A stretch of 64,000 bases of DNA from Microvelia longipes (GCA_018340805.1 JACMZG010001914.1:29234978-29298977); one strand, 5' to 3'; shown: positions 24,690 through 37,615, counted from the stretch's first letter. Notes: generated by a model not told the origin, from the sequence alone. A program made the numbers and translations.

Positions 24690-25260
24690 AAAAATCGGGT
24701 ACAGGATACCTCAGAACTTTTCCTCGCCACATCAGGTTCGCTAGGCTCATCCTCACTACTTCGGACTCACTACTTTGTTCGTCCTTAGAATATAAAAAAT
24801 CACTAGATGAACTGCAGCTGGTCTTTTGTACTCGCTTTCCTAGTCCTCAGGCATTAAATATATTCGTTTTGTTGCCAACGGTCACCTATCCAGGCACTAA
24901 CCTCGCACAATGCTGCTTAATGTTTATGATCCATTAAAAACCGTAGATATACGAGCCGTTTTGAAATGAAAACGTAGTATACTTTATTTATTACAAAAAA
25001 GGATACCAAATTTTAACCCAAATGTTTTCAAATTTTTTAAAATTTCTTTAAAAACGTATACAAGCCATTCAACAAAACTTGAACTAATGCTGTTGATGGG
25101 AAATCGAAAATATTTTTCGAATAGCACAACTGGCCTAAATATTTATTTTTGAACCAAATTTAAATTCTCTGGCATTAAAAGAGTACACTGGGAGATTAAG
25201 ACATCTATTATAACACCCAATTTTTTAATGTCATTATTCGCCATAAGGTTATTTTATAAC
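24690..25260 (-). repeat. Family A copy, distal half clear
   Basis: Plus-strand landmarks: CTCAGAACTTTTCCTCGCCA, two CACTACTT/CACTACTTTGTTCGTC blocks, AACGGTCACCTATCCAGGCA, then a decayed proximal part (ACTGGGAGATTAAGAC). Confidence 0.6.
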
Positions 25261-26209
25261 TTTTTCCCAAAACTTCTCGAATATAAATCTAGTCTTTATA
25301 ATAATATATTAATAAAGTTTATAGTAATTATATACGGTAAGATAATTATATTTTAAAAGGTAAATTAAAAAATTAAAAAAAGGTAAGGTAAATTAAAAAA
25401 AATAAAATAAAATTGCAAATCCTTTATTACATTTATTTTTTTGCTTGACTTTTATCCCTCTTCCTTTTAATACCACTCTCTAAGGAGCTAGAGAAAAAGC
25501 AATACTTTAAAAGTCCTAACAGAAGAAAAATTAATCAACCGAAAAATATCAAACCTATGGAGTTTTAGTACTACTTAAGTACAAACAATAAAGAAAAATT
25601 ATTTTATACTTTCAATAAAAATATACTTTACGAAAAGAAACAATAAAATTTTTTTGGAAGTAATATAAATAACAATATATTGCCAGCCTATTGGATGACG
25701 AAATAACTTTATTACTTATTTTATTAGAGCAATCAAAAGGTAAACGTGAAAAACTTTACAACGACCTTTCAATTTATGATTGATGATAAAAGAAATATGT
25801 TTTGTTTTTTATTTGTTTTAAATCATAAAAAAATACAATTACTCAAAAAATATACCAAAGAACAATATAAAAATATAGGCACAACCAAATAAAACGTTTA
25901 GGACCGATATTTCATAGTCTTTTATCGCAAAAACTTCGAAAAAATTCAATTATGCCAGGTAGCTGATTAAATTTTTCTTTATGAGCCAGTTATCAGAAAT
26001 ATGGTTCTTTCTCTCTATAATGTAGTGTTTACGCCAAACAGGTATCCACTGGATGCAGAGGTCTTTGGCTTGAACCTTAATAAGAAACTTATTAAGTTTT
26101 CATAAGAAACTTAAATTTCTTATGAAAAAGTAAATTTACATAGTAATATATTATTCAAGATTTTGAGTGGACTCAAGTTATGAAGTCTATAAGATTCTAA
26201 ATCATAGTA
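25261..26209. other. No gene seen; small hairpin
   Basis: AT-rich. An 11-bp perfect hairpin, TTCATAAGAAA / TTTCTTATGAA, lies at about 26099-26125. Confidence 0.5.
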
Positions 26210-26214
26210 AATTG

Positions 26215-26560
26215 GTGTCTATAAAATCCTTCGAAGCTGTGGCAATGGGTGCATCTAAGAGACATTTAAAACTATGCCTGCGGGTTAACCCGAGCGTATC
26301 AAAAACATCAATGCATTGATGACGCACCGCTGATGACCGTAGATGTTTCTCAAGAGACTGGTCATTATATTGATTTTGAGAAGACTAAGGTGTTTGCTAT
26401 TTTTCTCGCAATCGAAGCAGACTCATTTGGGAGCTATAGTGATTGATTTGCAGAGGGATTTTATTAACAGGGTCATGGGTTGAAGATCTCGAATGGAGCC
26501 CTCAACGTTCTTCTCTGAACGTTTTGGATAATTCCTCTAGCAAATTCCTTCGATTATGTC
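26215..26560 (+). pseudogene. Decayed Penelope-like element, endonuclease end
   Basis: A less AT-rich stretch in which one frame reads TGHYIDFEKTKV at 26357-26392. This resembles the 'GHxIDFxxTxV' segment that, from memory of the family, follows the GIY-YIG core in Penelope-like endonucleases. Upstream, AAACTATGCCTGCGGGTTAA could encode a worn basic stretch; downstream the frame is broken by stops and shifts. No intact GIY-YIG motif or reverse transcriptase was found, so the copy is short and dead. A hammerhead-like motif on the same strand at 26808-26842 fits the known association of such motifs with Penelope-like ends. The call rests on one short match plus that context. Confidence 0.4.
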
Positions 26561-26731
26561 ACATATTCCTCAGCAACCGATTACGTCATTCAACTCTTAC
26601 CTTAGCCATAATCTAGATCAACAAGATGGGACACCACTTCGCGACTATCAAGTGTATTGTGTCACATTGGCAAGGCATCAATACCTTTAAACAGACCTTC
26701 AATCTTATAACTACAATCTTTGTCCTCGACA

Positions 26732-26860
26732 ATGCTCTACAAAATTGAACTTCATCTACATCTTCAGTATGTAGAGGACAGGATGGAAATGAATGGTGTC
26801 CTATATCACTGAAGATGCATTTCACTGCGGAAGCGATTTCCACAGATTTCATCTATACAT
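26732..26860 (+). mobile_element. Penelope-type 3' end with hammerhead-like motif
   Basis: ACTGAAGATGCATTTCACTG then CGGAAGCGATTTC (26808-26842) is a decayed version of the motif at 16151 and 60543. TGCTCTACAAAATTGAA (26733 on) matches TGCTCTACAAAGCTGAG at about 60608, so the neighbourhood is shared too. The final GAAAC is mutated to GATTTC, so no activity is expected. Confidence 0.5.
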
Positions 26861-29795
26861 AGTCGCGATCTTAACTGGAATAACTATACCTTAAAAGTAA
26901 AAATTCCCTCTAAAATTATCAGGTATTGTATTTATAATGAATTTTTTACTCTTCTCTGTACGGAGCTATAAAACAATTTCTCATGAAAACAGTGAGTGCT
27001 GTAATCGAGTAAAGTTATATTTACTTAAGTTTTATTTTTGTAACCTCATAAATAAACTGAAGTCTCCTTTTTCTGATAGAACTTTTGATTCTATTTTAAC
27101 AATAAATAAATAATTAAATTAATTAAATAAATAAATTGATGAATTTATTTATATTTTACATTAATTTTAAATGAGAAAAACTTATAATCATAAAAATTTT
27201 TGTATGGCAACGTAAGCGGAGCCCTCGCTTAGGCTACACCTTGAAGGCTCTTACATAAAAAAAAATTGTATGATTGTGTAAAAATAAAAAAAGAAATATT
27301 AATTATGTATAAATAAATAAAAAAAAATATTATTAAAAGAGTTTTCACAGTCTATCCTAGTCGAAACATTTTTTAAAAGAGCGAAATTTCCTACTGAAAA
27401 TTCGCTAAAATCAATAAAACAATCCCGTCTTTGAGTCGAACTAATTTCAAAGTAAAAAAATATTATATCAGTATAAGAGCAAAGTAAAGTTATTTTTTAC
27501 TACGAAGGCTGTAAATAAAATGGATAGAGGTAGCAGTTGGTCCGGTAATTTCTCCAAGGGCGTTTTATAAGTCCCTTTTTTTAGGGAAAAATAGGTTTAT
27601 ATGATAAAAACAGTATAAAAATATAAAAATAAATTAACTTGATACTAAAAAAAAATATAAAAGAAATAAGAAATATAATAACCGTAAGTATGAAGTTTTA
27701 ATACAAAAGTATGGTTTAAAATAATAAAGAAAAATAAAAGAAATACAGAAACAATTGGTTTTATTGAAGAATATAAAAATTTAATCTTTTAAATTTCGTA
27801 ATGATTTTAATCTTATGAAAAGCAATAAATTTAACTCAATTTTAACTGGACTTAATCAAATAACTTAAGGACCTTTTATTAAATTAAAAAATCACTTGAT
27901 TATTCCAGTTGAGTTTGAGACTATATGATATTTTGTTAGTAAGATAAATCAGAGCAAGTTTGATTGTTAAATAAATGACAGTTTTAGCGGAACTTTACTT
28001 AATGAAACTCTGAACGGCCGGTACAGCGTTTTTATTTATCCAATTGATATTGGAGACATAAATAGATGCGTCCAATATCAATCAATTATATACAGTTTAT
28101 ACAGAATTTTTTCGGGGAAACCTCGATTTAGCTATCAGTAAAAGGTTATCTTAGGTGATGTGATTATGTTATAACTTTGATTAAATTACCATTCAATAAA
28201 AAATTAACTAATGCTGGTAATGAGATGAAACTTGGCATAAATGTTGATCTTATATATGACTATATGCCTGCCAAATATCAAATCTATCAGAACATTTTGA
28301 TTTCATCTACAGTATAAACGAGGAAAAAAAAGTTTTAGCCCATTTTCTTTAACCGTTGTTCTTAGAAGCGAACGGAATTCAGGGTGGAAAGTAATTTACT
28401 TTCCGCTCTGGGAAGTAATTACTCTTTGGCACAAACAGTCCAACACTTGTTTAAAATATAGACATTACCAGGTCGAATCTAGATTGGTAACCTCAGTTTA
28501 TATGGTTTTTCTAAAAAATTGGTATTTTTTTAATAATTTAATCAATATACGTAGAAAATAAAAATTGTAGCGTCTAAAATAGATACCGCAGAAATAAGAT
28601 GGCGTCACAAACATTTTTTCTTATATTCGTCGTAATTTAGATAAGCAGCCTATATCGTGGCATACTGCCTGTCACTTACAAAACTACTAATACGAAAAAC
28701 TGCTAAGGGACAACAAACCTTGTGGCGACAAAGTGTCCCCTACACCGACATCACGTTGCGCCCAAGGAGCCAAAGGCCTCTTGTTTATAAAGTTTAAAGT
28801 GACGTTATGTCAATACGCTGTGTTCATTCTTTTAAATGATGAAAAGAATGAACAATAAATTTTTACAGATTGGCTGCACCAGACCTTCATAAACATCATT
28901 TTTTTATCCCACTAAATTCTGAACTACATTTTACAATACTGTACTAAATTTTTACAATTTTCTTTATCACCGTTAAGCTTACAACTATTTTTGTTTCCAA
29001 TTTAAAAATTGTTTTTAAACTAATTTTAATTTTGTTGTAAGATTTCTCTTTAAATCTAGCTCTTATTTTTTATAAAAATAATAAAAAAATGTTGAGGAAA
29101 AATGTTGAGAAACAGTTGGGGTGAAGTCTTAGGGAGGTGTAAAAAAGGAGGGGTTATTGTAAAAAGGAAAAAGTCTGGAAAAGATGTGAAGCCCTAGCTA
29201 GGATATATTATTTTGCACGAAGTGATTGCACGAGTGTTGCTGACTCTATCCAGGCGGAAAAGTCGTAAACGGAAACCTAGAAATAGGGTGTGCGGCAGAA
29301 TAGTTGATGGTTTCAGATAGTATATGAACACCTTTTCCTTAGCAATTTCTCAATTTTCTTGATACCACCTCAAAAATCTTCGAAAAGAATAAGACTTCCA
29401 ATATTTTTAGAGGAAGGAGGGTTCTATTCTACGAGTTTTTGGTTTAGCTTGATAGAAATAATGAAACTGTATCATAGTAGATTTTATTTTTCTTATGAAG
29501 GGAAAAGGTTATTTTTCATTTCGGTTTATATTGATTTTAAGAATCGTCATTAATTTTTAGATGAAATGTGGGAAATATTGGAGGTATATCTTTGTTTCAA
29601 TAAAAAGCAATCTATTACGTCTGCTATAAGACACCGTATGATCATCACATACCATACTAACCTGACATCTTCACATATAATATAATAACTTTTAATATAA
29701 ATAAGAAAACGTCGCTTCGTGCGTCACCTTTTACTGACAATGATGATTTTCGGCGGTATCGTTTAATTATTAGGGAAACCATCGCATATCTTGAG
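26861..29795. other. No gene seen
   Basis: Mostly very AT-rich. AATGAGATGAAACTTGGCAT at about 28220 resembles a block at about 48380 (both lead to GTTGATCTT), an old repeat pair. The less AT-rich patch at 28640-28810 is unassigned. ORFs here are short and featureless. Confidence 0.45.
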
Positions 29796-29799
29796 AGTC

Positions 29800-29950
29800 T
29801 AAACACATTTATAGACAGGTGCCTGAAGTCTTAGTAGATAACCGCGAAAGCGTCCAGTGGTGACAGCGTCATTGGTGATGACGTAAGTTCACCACCAGAA
29901 AAACCTGAATCTTTATGACGTTAACCGCGGAAGTTTACGTAGTATACTAA
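29800..29950 (+). mobile_element. Decayed Penelope-type fold-back fragment
   Basis: GCCTGAAG (29821) and CGCGAAAGCGTC (29843) echo the hammerhead-like core. CAGTGGTGACAGCGTCA and GTTCACCACCAGAAA are a worn mirrored pair like that at 60495-60688. The tail AACCGCGGAAGTTTACGTAG matches the family's tail. Confidence 0.4.
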
Positions 29951-30079
29951 ACATCTTTACTAAATCTCCTAAGGAGGTGCGAGTTATGTTTCAATGTATT
30001 AACCGATGTCTCTTATTGAGAGAAATTATCATAAAATAACATTAGTTCTAATTGGTCACTGCATACTGTCTTTTGATTC

Positions 30080-30345
30080 GGTTCGATCGTCCTTAGATAG
30101 TAATTAAATTAGTTTCATTTATGCTGCTTAGCTTTTATATCAACACGCAAATATGTATTAATGACCCCCCCCCCTAGCATAAATACACTGAAATACAAAT
30201 TGTAAAAACCACTTGTAATGTCTTAAATTAGTTGAAACGAATAAATCAGGTGACATCCCGGTTTCGGTTTTTTTGCAAACATAAAACTTTTCCTATATAC
30301 CAACGGTATAAATGTGGAGAAATAAAAAGTCATTTAAGATGATTT
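30080..30345 (-). repeat. Family A copy with a C10 run
   Basis: Plus-strand landmarks: a C run at 30165-30174, TAGCATAAATACACTGAAAT, ACGAATAAATCAGGTGACAT, CCCGGTTTCGG and the end hairpin CCTATATACCAACGGTATAA. Confidence 0.65.
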
Positions 30346-30569
30346 TAACCTTTGTGCTTTGGTGAACAAAAAATGGGGGCTCGTTCTCGCTCATTATCTT
30401 AGGTAGCTTTAACATAGGCTATTGTGAACAAAAATTGTTTATCATTAAATGATCGATCTCGATTATCTTAGATAGACTTGTCAAAGACGATCATGAAAAA
30501 AAATAATCATATAACATATGTAATATGTAACCCATCAAATAACATATTTTGTTGGAAAAAAATTAATAG

Positions 30570-30660
30570 TAATGTGTTTGGGCGCTTAAGAGACAAAATA
30601 AAAATTTAGATGTTTCATTTTGTTTTTTCATTTTATCTCTTAAGCGGCCAGACACATAAC
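30570..30660. mobile_element. Short fold-back, about 90 bp
   Basis: ATGTGTTTGGGCGCTTAAGA (from 30572) is mirrored by TCTTAAGCGGCCAGACACAT (to about 30657) with a few mismatches, around an AT-rich loop. The 94-codon ORF that starts in the loop shows no known motif. Confidence 0.7.
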
Positions 30661-33600
30661 ATATCCTATTACGGAGATAATGTACAAAATATTATTATTT
30701 TTTGTCATATTTTTTTGCCAATACTTCCGCATTGTTGCTTCATGGTTTCTTATAATATAATGCAATTAATCATTGAAACAAATATATATTCAAAATGTTA
30801 CAATACTATGCTCTATATTTTACACTTAATTTTTCGTACTGTTATTTTTAATTTTGCTTTGTATATTTTAACTTACTCCTTTACGAGAAGATAAAATTGA
30901 ATCAGCTTAAATTATACTTAAGAAAAAAATTATGCTTTAATTTACTATAGTCAAGTTAATTTAAATTTTTGAGGAATATTATTTCACGTTGTTAAAACAG
31001 TCGTGTCATGTGACACAAAGTTTAAAATTTAATGTTATAAAATATGTCTGTTCCCAAGAGTACATTTAACCAGATGGGTGACTTGGTGAAAAATGACTTT
31101 GTGTAAATAGTTACTCAAGTGTAAGAAAGAGAGTATAAATAAAAGTTAAATTATATGAATATCATTTAATATGTGAATTGCCTGTATATTGTGGAAAGTT
31201 TGTTAGTGTTTGTTTGAGAAATATATGTTTTGGCCCCACATAGGGTGTCGCTGTATATTATATTGTAAAGGGGTCCCTAATGGGTTAGTTGTGTCGGTTA
31301 CTACAGGGTGGAAGGAATGTTCTGATGCCTTAATTTAGGTTTAAGCAGGTTATATTAAACCCTCGTAAGAAAATTTTCTAAAGAAACCAAGATAATCATA
31401 AACAACGTAAGACTTTAAAACCTTCTAAAACATAGTCTTAAAAAGGAAAAATTCCTTCTACAAAAAAAAAGTTAAAGACTATTTGGGATGCTAGCCAAAC
31501 TTACACCCTAACGAAGGAAATTAACAAAATACTCAGTTTTTTTTACTTAAAACAACTCGAGTGTAAAGTTTTAGTAGAATCTCATAAAATAAAGTTATTT
31601 AGAGTGTCTAAGGCTAGCTTCTAGCGTGAAAGAAAAGATAAAAGGTAGATTATAGTAAAGGGTTACTCCACATTACTTAATACCACGTTACACAGACTTG
31701 CGCCTCTAGTTCTGTAATATCCCGGCTGCGCTGCACTCACCCCAGGTCGTACTAAACCGTACCTTAGCCTACTCATATACTTAGAAAATCTATAAAAGTT
31801 TTCTTTCATTTAACCTTTTTTTATCATTTGTTAAATTATTAAGTTTATAAACATTTATTTTTAAGTTTAGATTAAACTAAAGGATTACAGTTTATTGAAG
31901 CAACCATTTAAATTTTTTACTTTCCTCTTATACAAGATATAAGAATAGCACTACCAAGGAAGGAAATAGTTACTATGCCAAAGTTGTTTGTTGGTATTTG
32001 ATCAGTTAGCTGATAAAACCTTTATGTTAAAATCCAGAGGCGTAGCATAGGGGCGTATAAGGTTCGTTGCTGAGGCACAGTCTCTTGACTGTAACCTAAG
32101 GAACCAACCATGGACATATCTACAGTGTGCTGGTGAAAGGAAGAAAACAGCTATTACACCCCTCTTTTAATATCTCCTTTGGCTACGACTCGGGATTGAA
32201 ATCCCTTGTCTCCTTAAACTATTGGATCGTTATTATATAATAACGTTTTATATTTCTTTGATATTTTATTTTTTCTTTAAAGTAAAGGTTAAACCTAAAG
32301 GTAAAAGCTGTTCCAAAAGTTTAGTTCAAAAGGTTTCAGAATGTTTTAACCATACAAAATTTAATCGTAAAATCTATTTTAGTTTTATCTTGATTTTCAC
32401 ATTTTTCTATTATATTATAAACTTTGATAGTAAGTGAATATTCATATTTTTTTCTTCGTTGTAGACTTGCAAAGTTTTCGGGAGTAAAATGTTACCCTAG
32501 AAGTAACGTTTTTCTATTCTTAGTAGGGGGAGAAATTTTTTTTTAAAAAAACCATCCAAATAATAAAGACTTTGTATCCCTGCATCGCAAAAATAACAGT
32601 GCTAGGGTAAATGGAGGTTAAAGCTTTTTCTCCACAAGGAAAGCCATCTCATATTTCCACTAATATTGGAACCCTTCTTGCACTACCCATCCAGTAACAA
32701 TAACGGAAAAAATTTCGTGACCCAAATTCTAAGTTCTCTCAATTTTAGAGGAATCTCCCCTTTCAAAAACATTTTTGCCTTTACCCCCTCTCCGTAGTTG
32801 AGACCTTTAGCTATAAACCCACCTCTCTCATACTTGTATTAAACCGGCTAAAGATATTTTACATTTATTTCACGTAATGAAATACACTTTCTATTTTATG
32901 TAATCCAATTTTCCGTAAAGCAGGTTTTTCTTCCCCAGCTTTTAAAATCCTCTACCGTTTACCACTATTCCTATTTTAACGTTAGAGTTTAATAAGTTAG
33001 GGTAACTTTTACTTCTGAAACGACACCTGCATAAAAACTATCCTTTTAATGAAAATACTAAAACTAAAAGTGACAATGCTCCAAGAGTTAAAATACAAGG
33101 GAAAACAATTTCAAGCAGAATAGATACCCACAGCGCGCCATCTGGCGTACGAATTTACGACGTAAGAAACAGTTGGAAATATCAAACTACAAGGAATACA
33201 ACTAGGTACCATAACAGTTGGTAAGAATTTTCATGGAATAGAAAGTACCTTGAGCTACAAGATATGCCTGTTTTATCAAATTGGATTCAATTTTAATAAT
33301 CTAAAAGAAACATTATCCGCAGCAAAAGAAGCTCTATTGTATCAACATCAAACTGTTTCTTCGTTATAAAAGGTACAGGTATAATAAGCAGATATCTACA
33401 GAGCTGCAAAGTTGAGTTTAGATCTCCACCAGAACATTTAAAGACTGTAGCCGTAAAAAAAACATTGCGAATCCCAATATATTAAAACATACCTGAAACA
33501 ATGTTTGGTGCTCTCAGGGGCTCTCTGTAACCTCATCGAAACTTGCTCCAGAGTGAGTTAAGGTTGTAGTAAATCAATTGTTTTTGGCTTCCCGCACAAA

Positions 33601-34219
33601 CATTTTACTATATAAGGTAATATCATTTTGTTCTGTTTATTATATTTTATTGATAGTCGAAGATGGTCAGGTTAGTTATTCTATGTCTTAAAATGAACCA
33701 AAAGAGCCCCTTTAGTATCAATATCTGTCAGTAGCCAAATTAACAGGTTATAACCTAATAGTCAGGCTAAGGCAAAATGTATTCCTACAATTTGCTTACT
33801 ACTTTCTACAACTGCTAGCTTATACTACAAGAGGGAGGACACAAAAGCTCTAATGTTGACCTGGCTTGCTTGGTACTACATTGGTACATTGTTGACATGT
33901 TTTTTTATTGAAATTATGATTTCACGTAAATATTAACATTCAGTTTTATTCAGTAAAATTAATTTAAAATTAGTTCTATTTATTATTGACTGCATATATT
34001 CTTTAATTATCTGCGCTAGATAAATTGATTTAATGTGGCGTCAATGAAAACACCCGCCGGTGCATAAGGTGCATTCCAAGTCTTGTAGACTTGATATAGG
34101 TATATGACTTGATAGGAGGGGTGGGGATTCTCTGCAAAGTATGGATAAGTACCGTTATGGTCCCAAATAGATATTGTCACGCTACCTGGCACCTTATCAC
34201 TGTATTATTTTATCCTAGT
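30661..34219. other. No supported gene; two unassigned less AT-rich patches
   Basis: The patch at about 32030-32215 contains GAGGCGTAGCATAGGGGC and a T-arm-like GGGATTGAAATCCC (32172-32185), possibly a decayed SINE. The patch at about 33050-33560 can be read for about 60 codons in one frame but with no recognisable domain and with stops around it; it may be a dead transposon fragment. The rest is AT-rich. Confidence 0.4.
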
Positions 34220-34239
34220 CCTCCCTCTAGTATGAAGTA

Positions 34240-34602
34240 GTAGTAGTAATATAGGGGTAACAGCGTGCCCTCGCAGTTAAACCAAACCTCCATACACTTT
34301 AAACGACAAGGCAGAAACACTGTAGTATTATGATGAATCTACTATGAGGGTCCTAAATTTTGCCTATACAAAGTTTCATTTAGGGTAAGGGATCTATAAC
34401 GAGTACCTGACAACGCACAGGCTCGAGACCACCGGCTTTACGTCCCTTCTGAAGGACTTGGTAAGCAGAATTTTTACCCCTCTCATAAAAATCCCGGAAG
34501 CACGTGCTGGGATTGAACCCATGACTGAATAAACTCGGAAGTTTAAAGTCCATTCATTCTGTGTATTGGCCGCATACCTTAAGCACTACACCACGGGTGA
34601 CT
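34240..34602 (-). mobile_element. tRNA-headed SINE, copy 2
   Basis: Same head as copy 1: the minus strand has GTGTAGTGCTTAAGGTATG (A box, about 34575-34594) and GGGTTCAATCCCAGC (B box, about 34506-34520). It also shares the body blocks TAAACCAAACCTCCATACAC and ATCTACTATGAGGGTCCTAA and a TACTAC tail at the left end. Flanks CCTCTAGTATGAAGTA (about 34224) and CCTCTAGTATAAGTA (about 34606) look like a worn target-site duplication. It lacks the AGTAGGCC tail-side block of copies 1 and 3, so it is shorter. Confidence 0.75.
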
Positions 34603-35082
34603 CTTCCTCTAGTATAAGTATCTTTGAGTTTTATCCAACTTGTTTTCTTACAGTCAGGTTGTAGTTATCGCCCAGGCTCTAACTTAACGTCACATTCTAC
34701 CCATTTGTTCAGGTTCTTACCTAACATTCAGTTTGTAGTAGTAAGTCTAATAAAGAATGTTTAGATGTTCACACAATGCGTAGAAAAATTTTCGGTCTGT
34801 TTTATAGTTCGTAGTAAAAATTGTTAAGCACATAAGCAAGTATTTTGAATTCCCCTGGCATGTGGTCCTTAGCGCAAGATATTTTTTACGAAGCTTTTTT
34901 CACATACTAGTCTGTAGAGTAGTATGTAAATTCTAGTATATTTATAAATAGTGCTAGGATTTGGATGTTCGTTAAATGTCTAATTTAGTGCATCATACTG
35001 TTATGCCAAAAGGCAAATAATTTTTTGAGTTAGAGCACACATGAACTCTATCGAAAAAAACATATCAATAAAAACTCTCTTT
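34603..35082. other. No gene seen; possible family A relic
   Basis: ATCGCCCAGGCTCTAACTTA at about 34668 resembles the family A block CCATCCAGGCTCTGACC. Otherwise AT-rich with no gene. Confidence 0.4.
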
Positions 35083-35094
35083 ATAGTTGGTTAA

Positions 35095-37338
35095 AAAACT
35101 ATTGACATAGCATCAAATTATAGACCAATATCTTTATCATCATGCATGCTCAAAACATTCGAAAGAATACTTAAAAATAGATTAGAATGGTGGTTGGAAT
35201 CTAATGACAAACTAGCTTTTTCACAAAAGGGTTTTAGAAAAAATAAATCAACGTTAGAAAGCCAAACACAATTAACCAATGACATACATAGTGCATTTAC
35301 TCAACAAAAATCAGTATTATCTCTTTTACTAGACATTACAGGAGCTTATGATAACGTAGATTTAACTGTACTTTACCACAAACTGTTACGATTAGATATA
35401 CCACAACAAACAGCAAGTTTTGTAATTAAATTAATTACCGACAGAATCCTTATTTTTCGAGTTAATGGACAAACTATTGGACGTAGAACAACAAGACGAG
35501 GTGTCCCTCAAGGGGCCATCTTAAGCCCACTTTTATACATAATACATACTTCTGACCTGGAAGAAATTATCACCCTTCCCGTAAAAATACTTCAATTTGC
35601 TGACGATATACTTATATACACTATAAACAAAAAAATAAATGACATGATTACTGACCTAACTAACTCACTTAGACAAATACAAGAATGGACAAGACTCACT
35701 GGATTAGAACTGTCCCAAGACAAATCTGAATGTTGCATCTTTACAAGACGCAACAATGTCCTTTTAGATGATGAAATTAATTTTGGCAATATAAGAATAA
35801 AAAGAAAAAGAACCGTTAGATTTTTAGGACTCTTTATAGACCAAAAACTGACTTGGAAAGACCATATACATACGATAATTTTAAAATGTGAAAAATACCT
35901 TAACATCATGAAAATGGTCAGTAATAAAGCATGGGGATGTGACCCAAAAACACTAATAACATTTTATAGAGCAACAATAAGGGCATGCATAGACTTTGCC
36001 TCACCCATTTACGGCAATGCCAGACATTACTTACTTTTAAAACTAGACCGTTTACAATACAGAGCTTTAAGAATATGCATGGGTTATCTCAAATCTACAC
36101 CAATAACAATAATACATACTGAATGCTCAGAACCTCCACTTGACATACGAAGACAATATTTAAGTGACAAACACATTATAAAATTATACTCTCAACAATC
36201 CCCTTTATTGACAACTATTGACAAATTGACCAATAAAATAAATAATAATCATCGATATTGGCGACATAAATCTCCCCCAATACTTATAAATAGCTACCAA
36301 TTCCTACAACCTTACCTCAACCAAAGTATATACCAAAATAAATTACTTCCAATCCATCAAACTTCTTTTGAACACATCCACCAAACAATTTCTATAAACA
36401 TACCAAAACTTTCTTATCCTTACAACAACGTAACTTTTCAAGATCAACTATACAACCTACATCCACAAACCACTTACGTAATTTTCACTGACGGATCAAA
36501 ACAACAAGATAAAACTGGTTACTCATATTACGATTTACAACTGAAAATTGGTCAAAGTTTTTCATGCCCGCAGTACACTAACATATTCACATTAGAAAGC
36601 TTAGCAATCTTGCAAACACTCACATACATAAAATCATTACAAAATAATCAAAACAAATACACTATTGCTTGCGACAATCAAGGTATCCTTAAAAAACTAT
36701 CCAACATCACACTATCTAACAAAATAGATCACATATGCATGCATATCCTGCAAGAAATAAGCGAATTAACAAGAATGAAGAAGGAAATTGATTTTATATG
36801 GGTGAAAGCACATTCAGGAATCCAAGGAAACGAAGAAGCTGATCATCTTGCGAAAAATCCAGCAACACCATCAGAATATAAAATACCAGCAAGAGATATA
36901 ATATCAATATCAAAAAAGAAAATGTTAGAAGACTTCAATATCAAACTCCACGAAGAACCTGAAAAAGGTAAAACTTTCAAAGAAATCATCAAGAAAGTTC
37001 CTGCCAAACCATGGTTCTGGAAATCAAGATTAACAAGAGGAGATATCGTAAAAATTAACCGATTAAGAAGTCAACATGCGAGATGCATACAATACCATTA
37101 CAAGATAGGATTAAGCGACTCCCCAGTATGCCACACCTGCCCCACAATAGACGAGACCGTAGAACATATTCTACTAGACTGTCCCAAATACAAGACAGAA
37201 CGATCAAAATTATATCAGAAAGTCAAAATTCAAGACATCCAAGACAAGACTGAAAAAATCAAGACTCTACTCTTCTCAAAATTAAAAAATATAATAAATA
37301 CACTTCAATTCGTAAATAAAATAAACTATTCCCCTTAG
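35095..37338 (+). CDS. LINE reverse transcriptase and RNase H, N-terminally truncated
   Basis: This is the C-terminal part of a LINE polyprotein. Its reverse transcriptase would copy the element's RNA at the nicked target and its RNase H would remove RNA from the hybrid. The frame is open from 35095 and already shows NYRPISL before the first ATG at 35146, so that ATG is internal and not a true start. Counting from it: reverse transcriptase motif A LLDITGAYD (Asp63), GVPQGAILSPLL (119-130), catalytic FADD (151-154); RNase H with TDGS (Asp449), Glu484, Asp510, His556 and Asp566; then a C-x2-C-x8-H-x4-C knuckle (Cys662, Cys665, His674, Cys679). All expected catalytic residues are present and no stop or frameshift occurs. 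RNase H after the reverse transcriptase places it in the I/R1/LOA/Tad group; the exact clade is not settled. The copy cannot be autonomous because the endonuclease is missing. Expression would depend on outside transcription. Confidence 0.93.
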   Translation, partial: KTIDIASNYRPISLSSCMLKTFERILKNRLEWWLESNDKLAFSQKGFRKNKSTLESQTQLTNDIHSAFTQQKSVLSLLLDITGAYDNVDLTVLYHKLLRLDIPQQTASFVIKLITDRILIFRVNGQTIGRRTTRRGVPQGAILSPLLYIIHTSDLEEIITLPVKILQFADDILIYTINKKINDMITDLTNSLRQIQEWTRLTGLELSQDKSECCIFTRRNNVLLDDEINFGNIRIKRKRTVRFLGLFIDQKLTWKDHIHTIILKCEKYLNIMKMVSNKAWGCDPKTLITFYRATIRACIDFASPIYGNARHYLLLKLDRLQYRALRICMGYLKSTPITIIHTECSEPPLDIRRQYLSDKHIIKLYSQQSPLLTTIDKLTNKINNNHRYWRHKSPPILINSYQFLQPYLNQSIYQNKLLPIHQTSFEHIHQTISINIPKLSYPYNNVTFQDQLYNLHPQTTYVIFTDGSKQQDKTGYSYYDLQLKIGQSFSCPQYTNIFTLESLAILQTLTYIKSLQNNQNKYTIACDNQGILKKLSNITLSNKIDHICMHILQEISELTRMKKEIDFIWVKAHSGIQGNEEADHLAKNPATPSEYKIPARDIISISKKKMLEDFNIKLHEEPEKGKTFKEIIKKVPAKPWFWKSRLTRGDIVKINRLRSQHARCIQYHYKIGLSDSPVCHTCPTIDETVEHILLDCPKYKTERSKLYQKVKIQDIQDKTEKIKTLLFSKLKNIINTLQFVNKINYSP

Positions 37339-37615
37339 CCTCAAAAAATCTAGAAAACGAACCCTAACAACTAAACCCCCAAACGTAAAAAAAAAATAAA
37401 ATAAAAATAATATAACCTTTACACCCAGGACCCGCGTGTCCGATCAACCTAATTGAGGTTTTCTGTGGTTTCCCTCAATTTTACAGGCAAATGCCAGGTT
37501 GATTCATCAAAAGTCAGTCCACAGACTGCATAGGAAACCCTCTTTGACACTCCTACAAAATCCCTTTACAAACCTATTCAAAACACCATCAAAAATATCA
37601 ATTTTGCAAATCCTC

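Noticed and set aside
33060..33370. Possible coding remnant (about 60 open codons)
   Set aside because: No recognisable motif, bounded by stops; cannot be told from chance.
35592..35909. 105-codon minus ORF
   Set aside because: Antisense shadow of the LINE reverse transcriptase.
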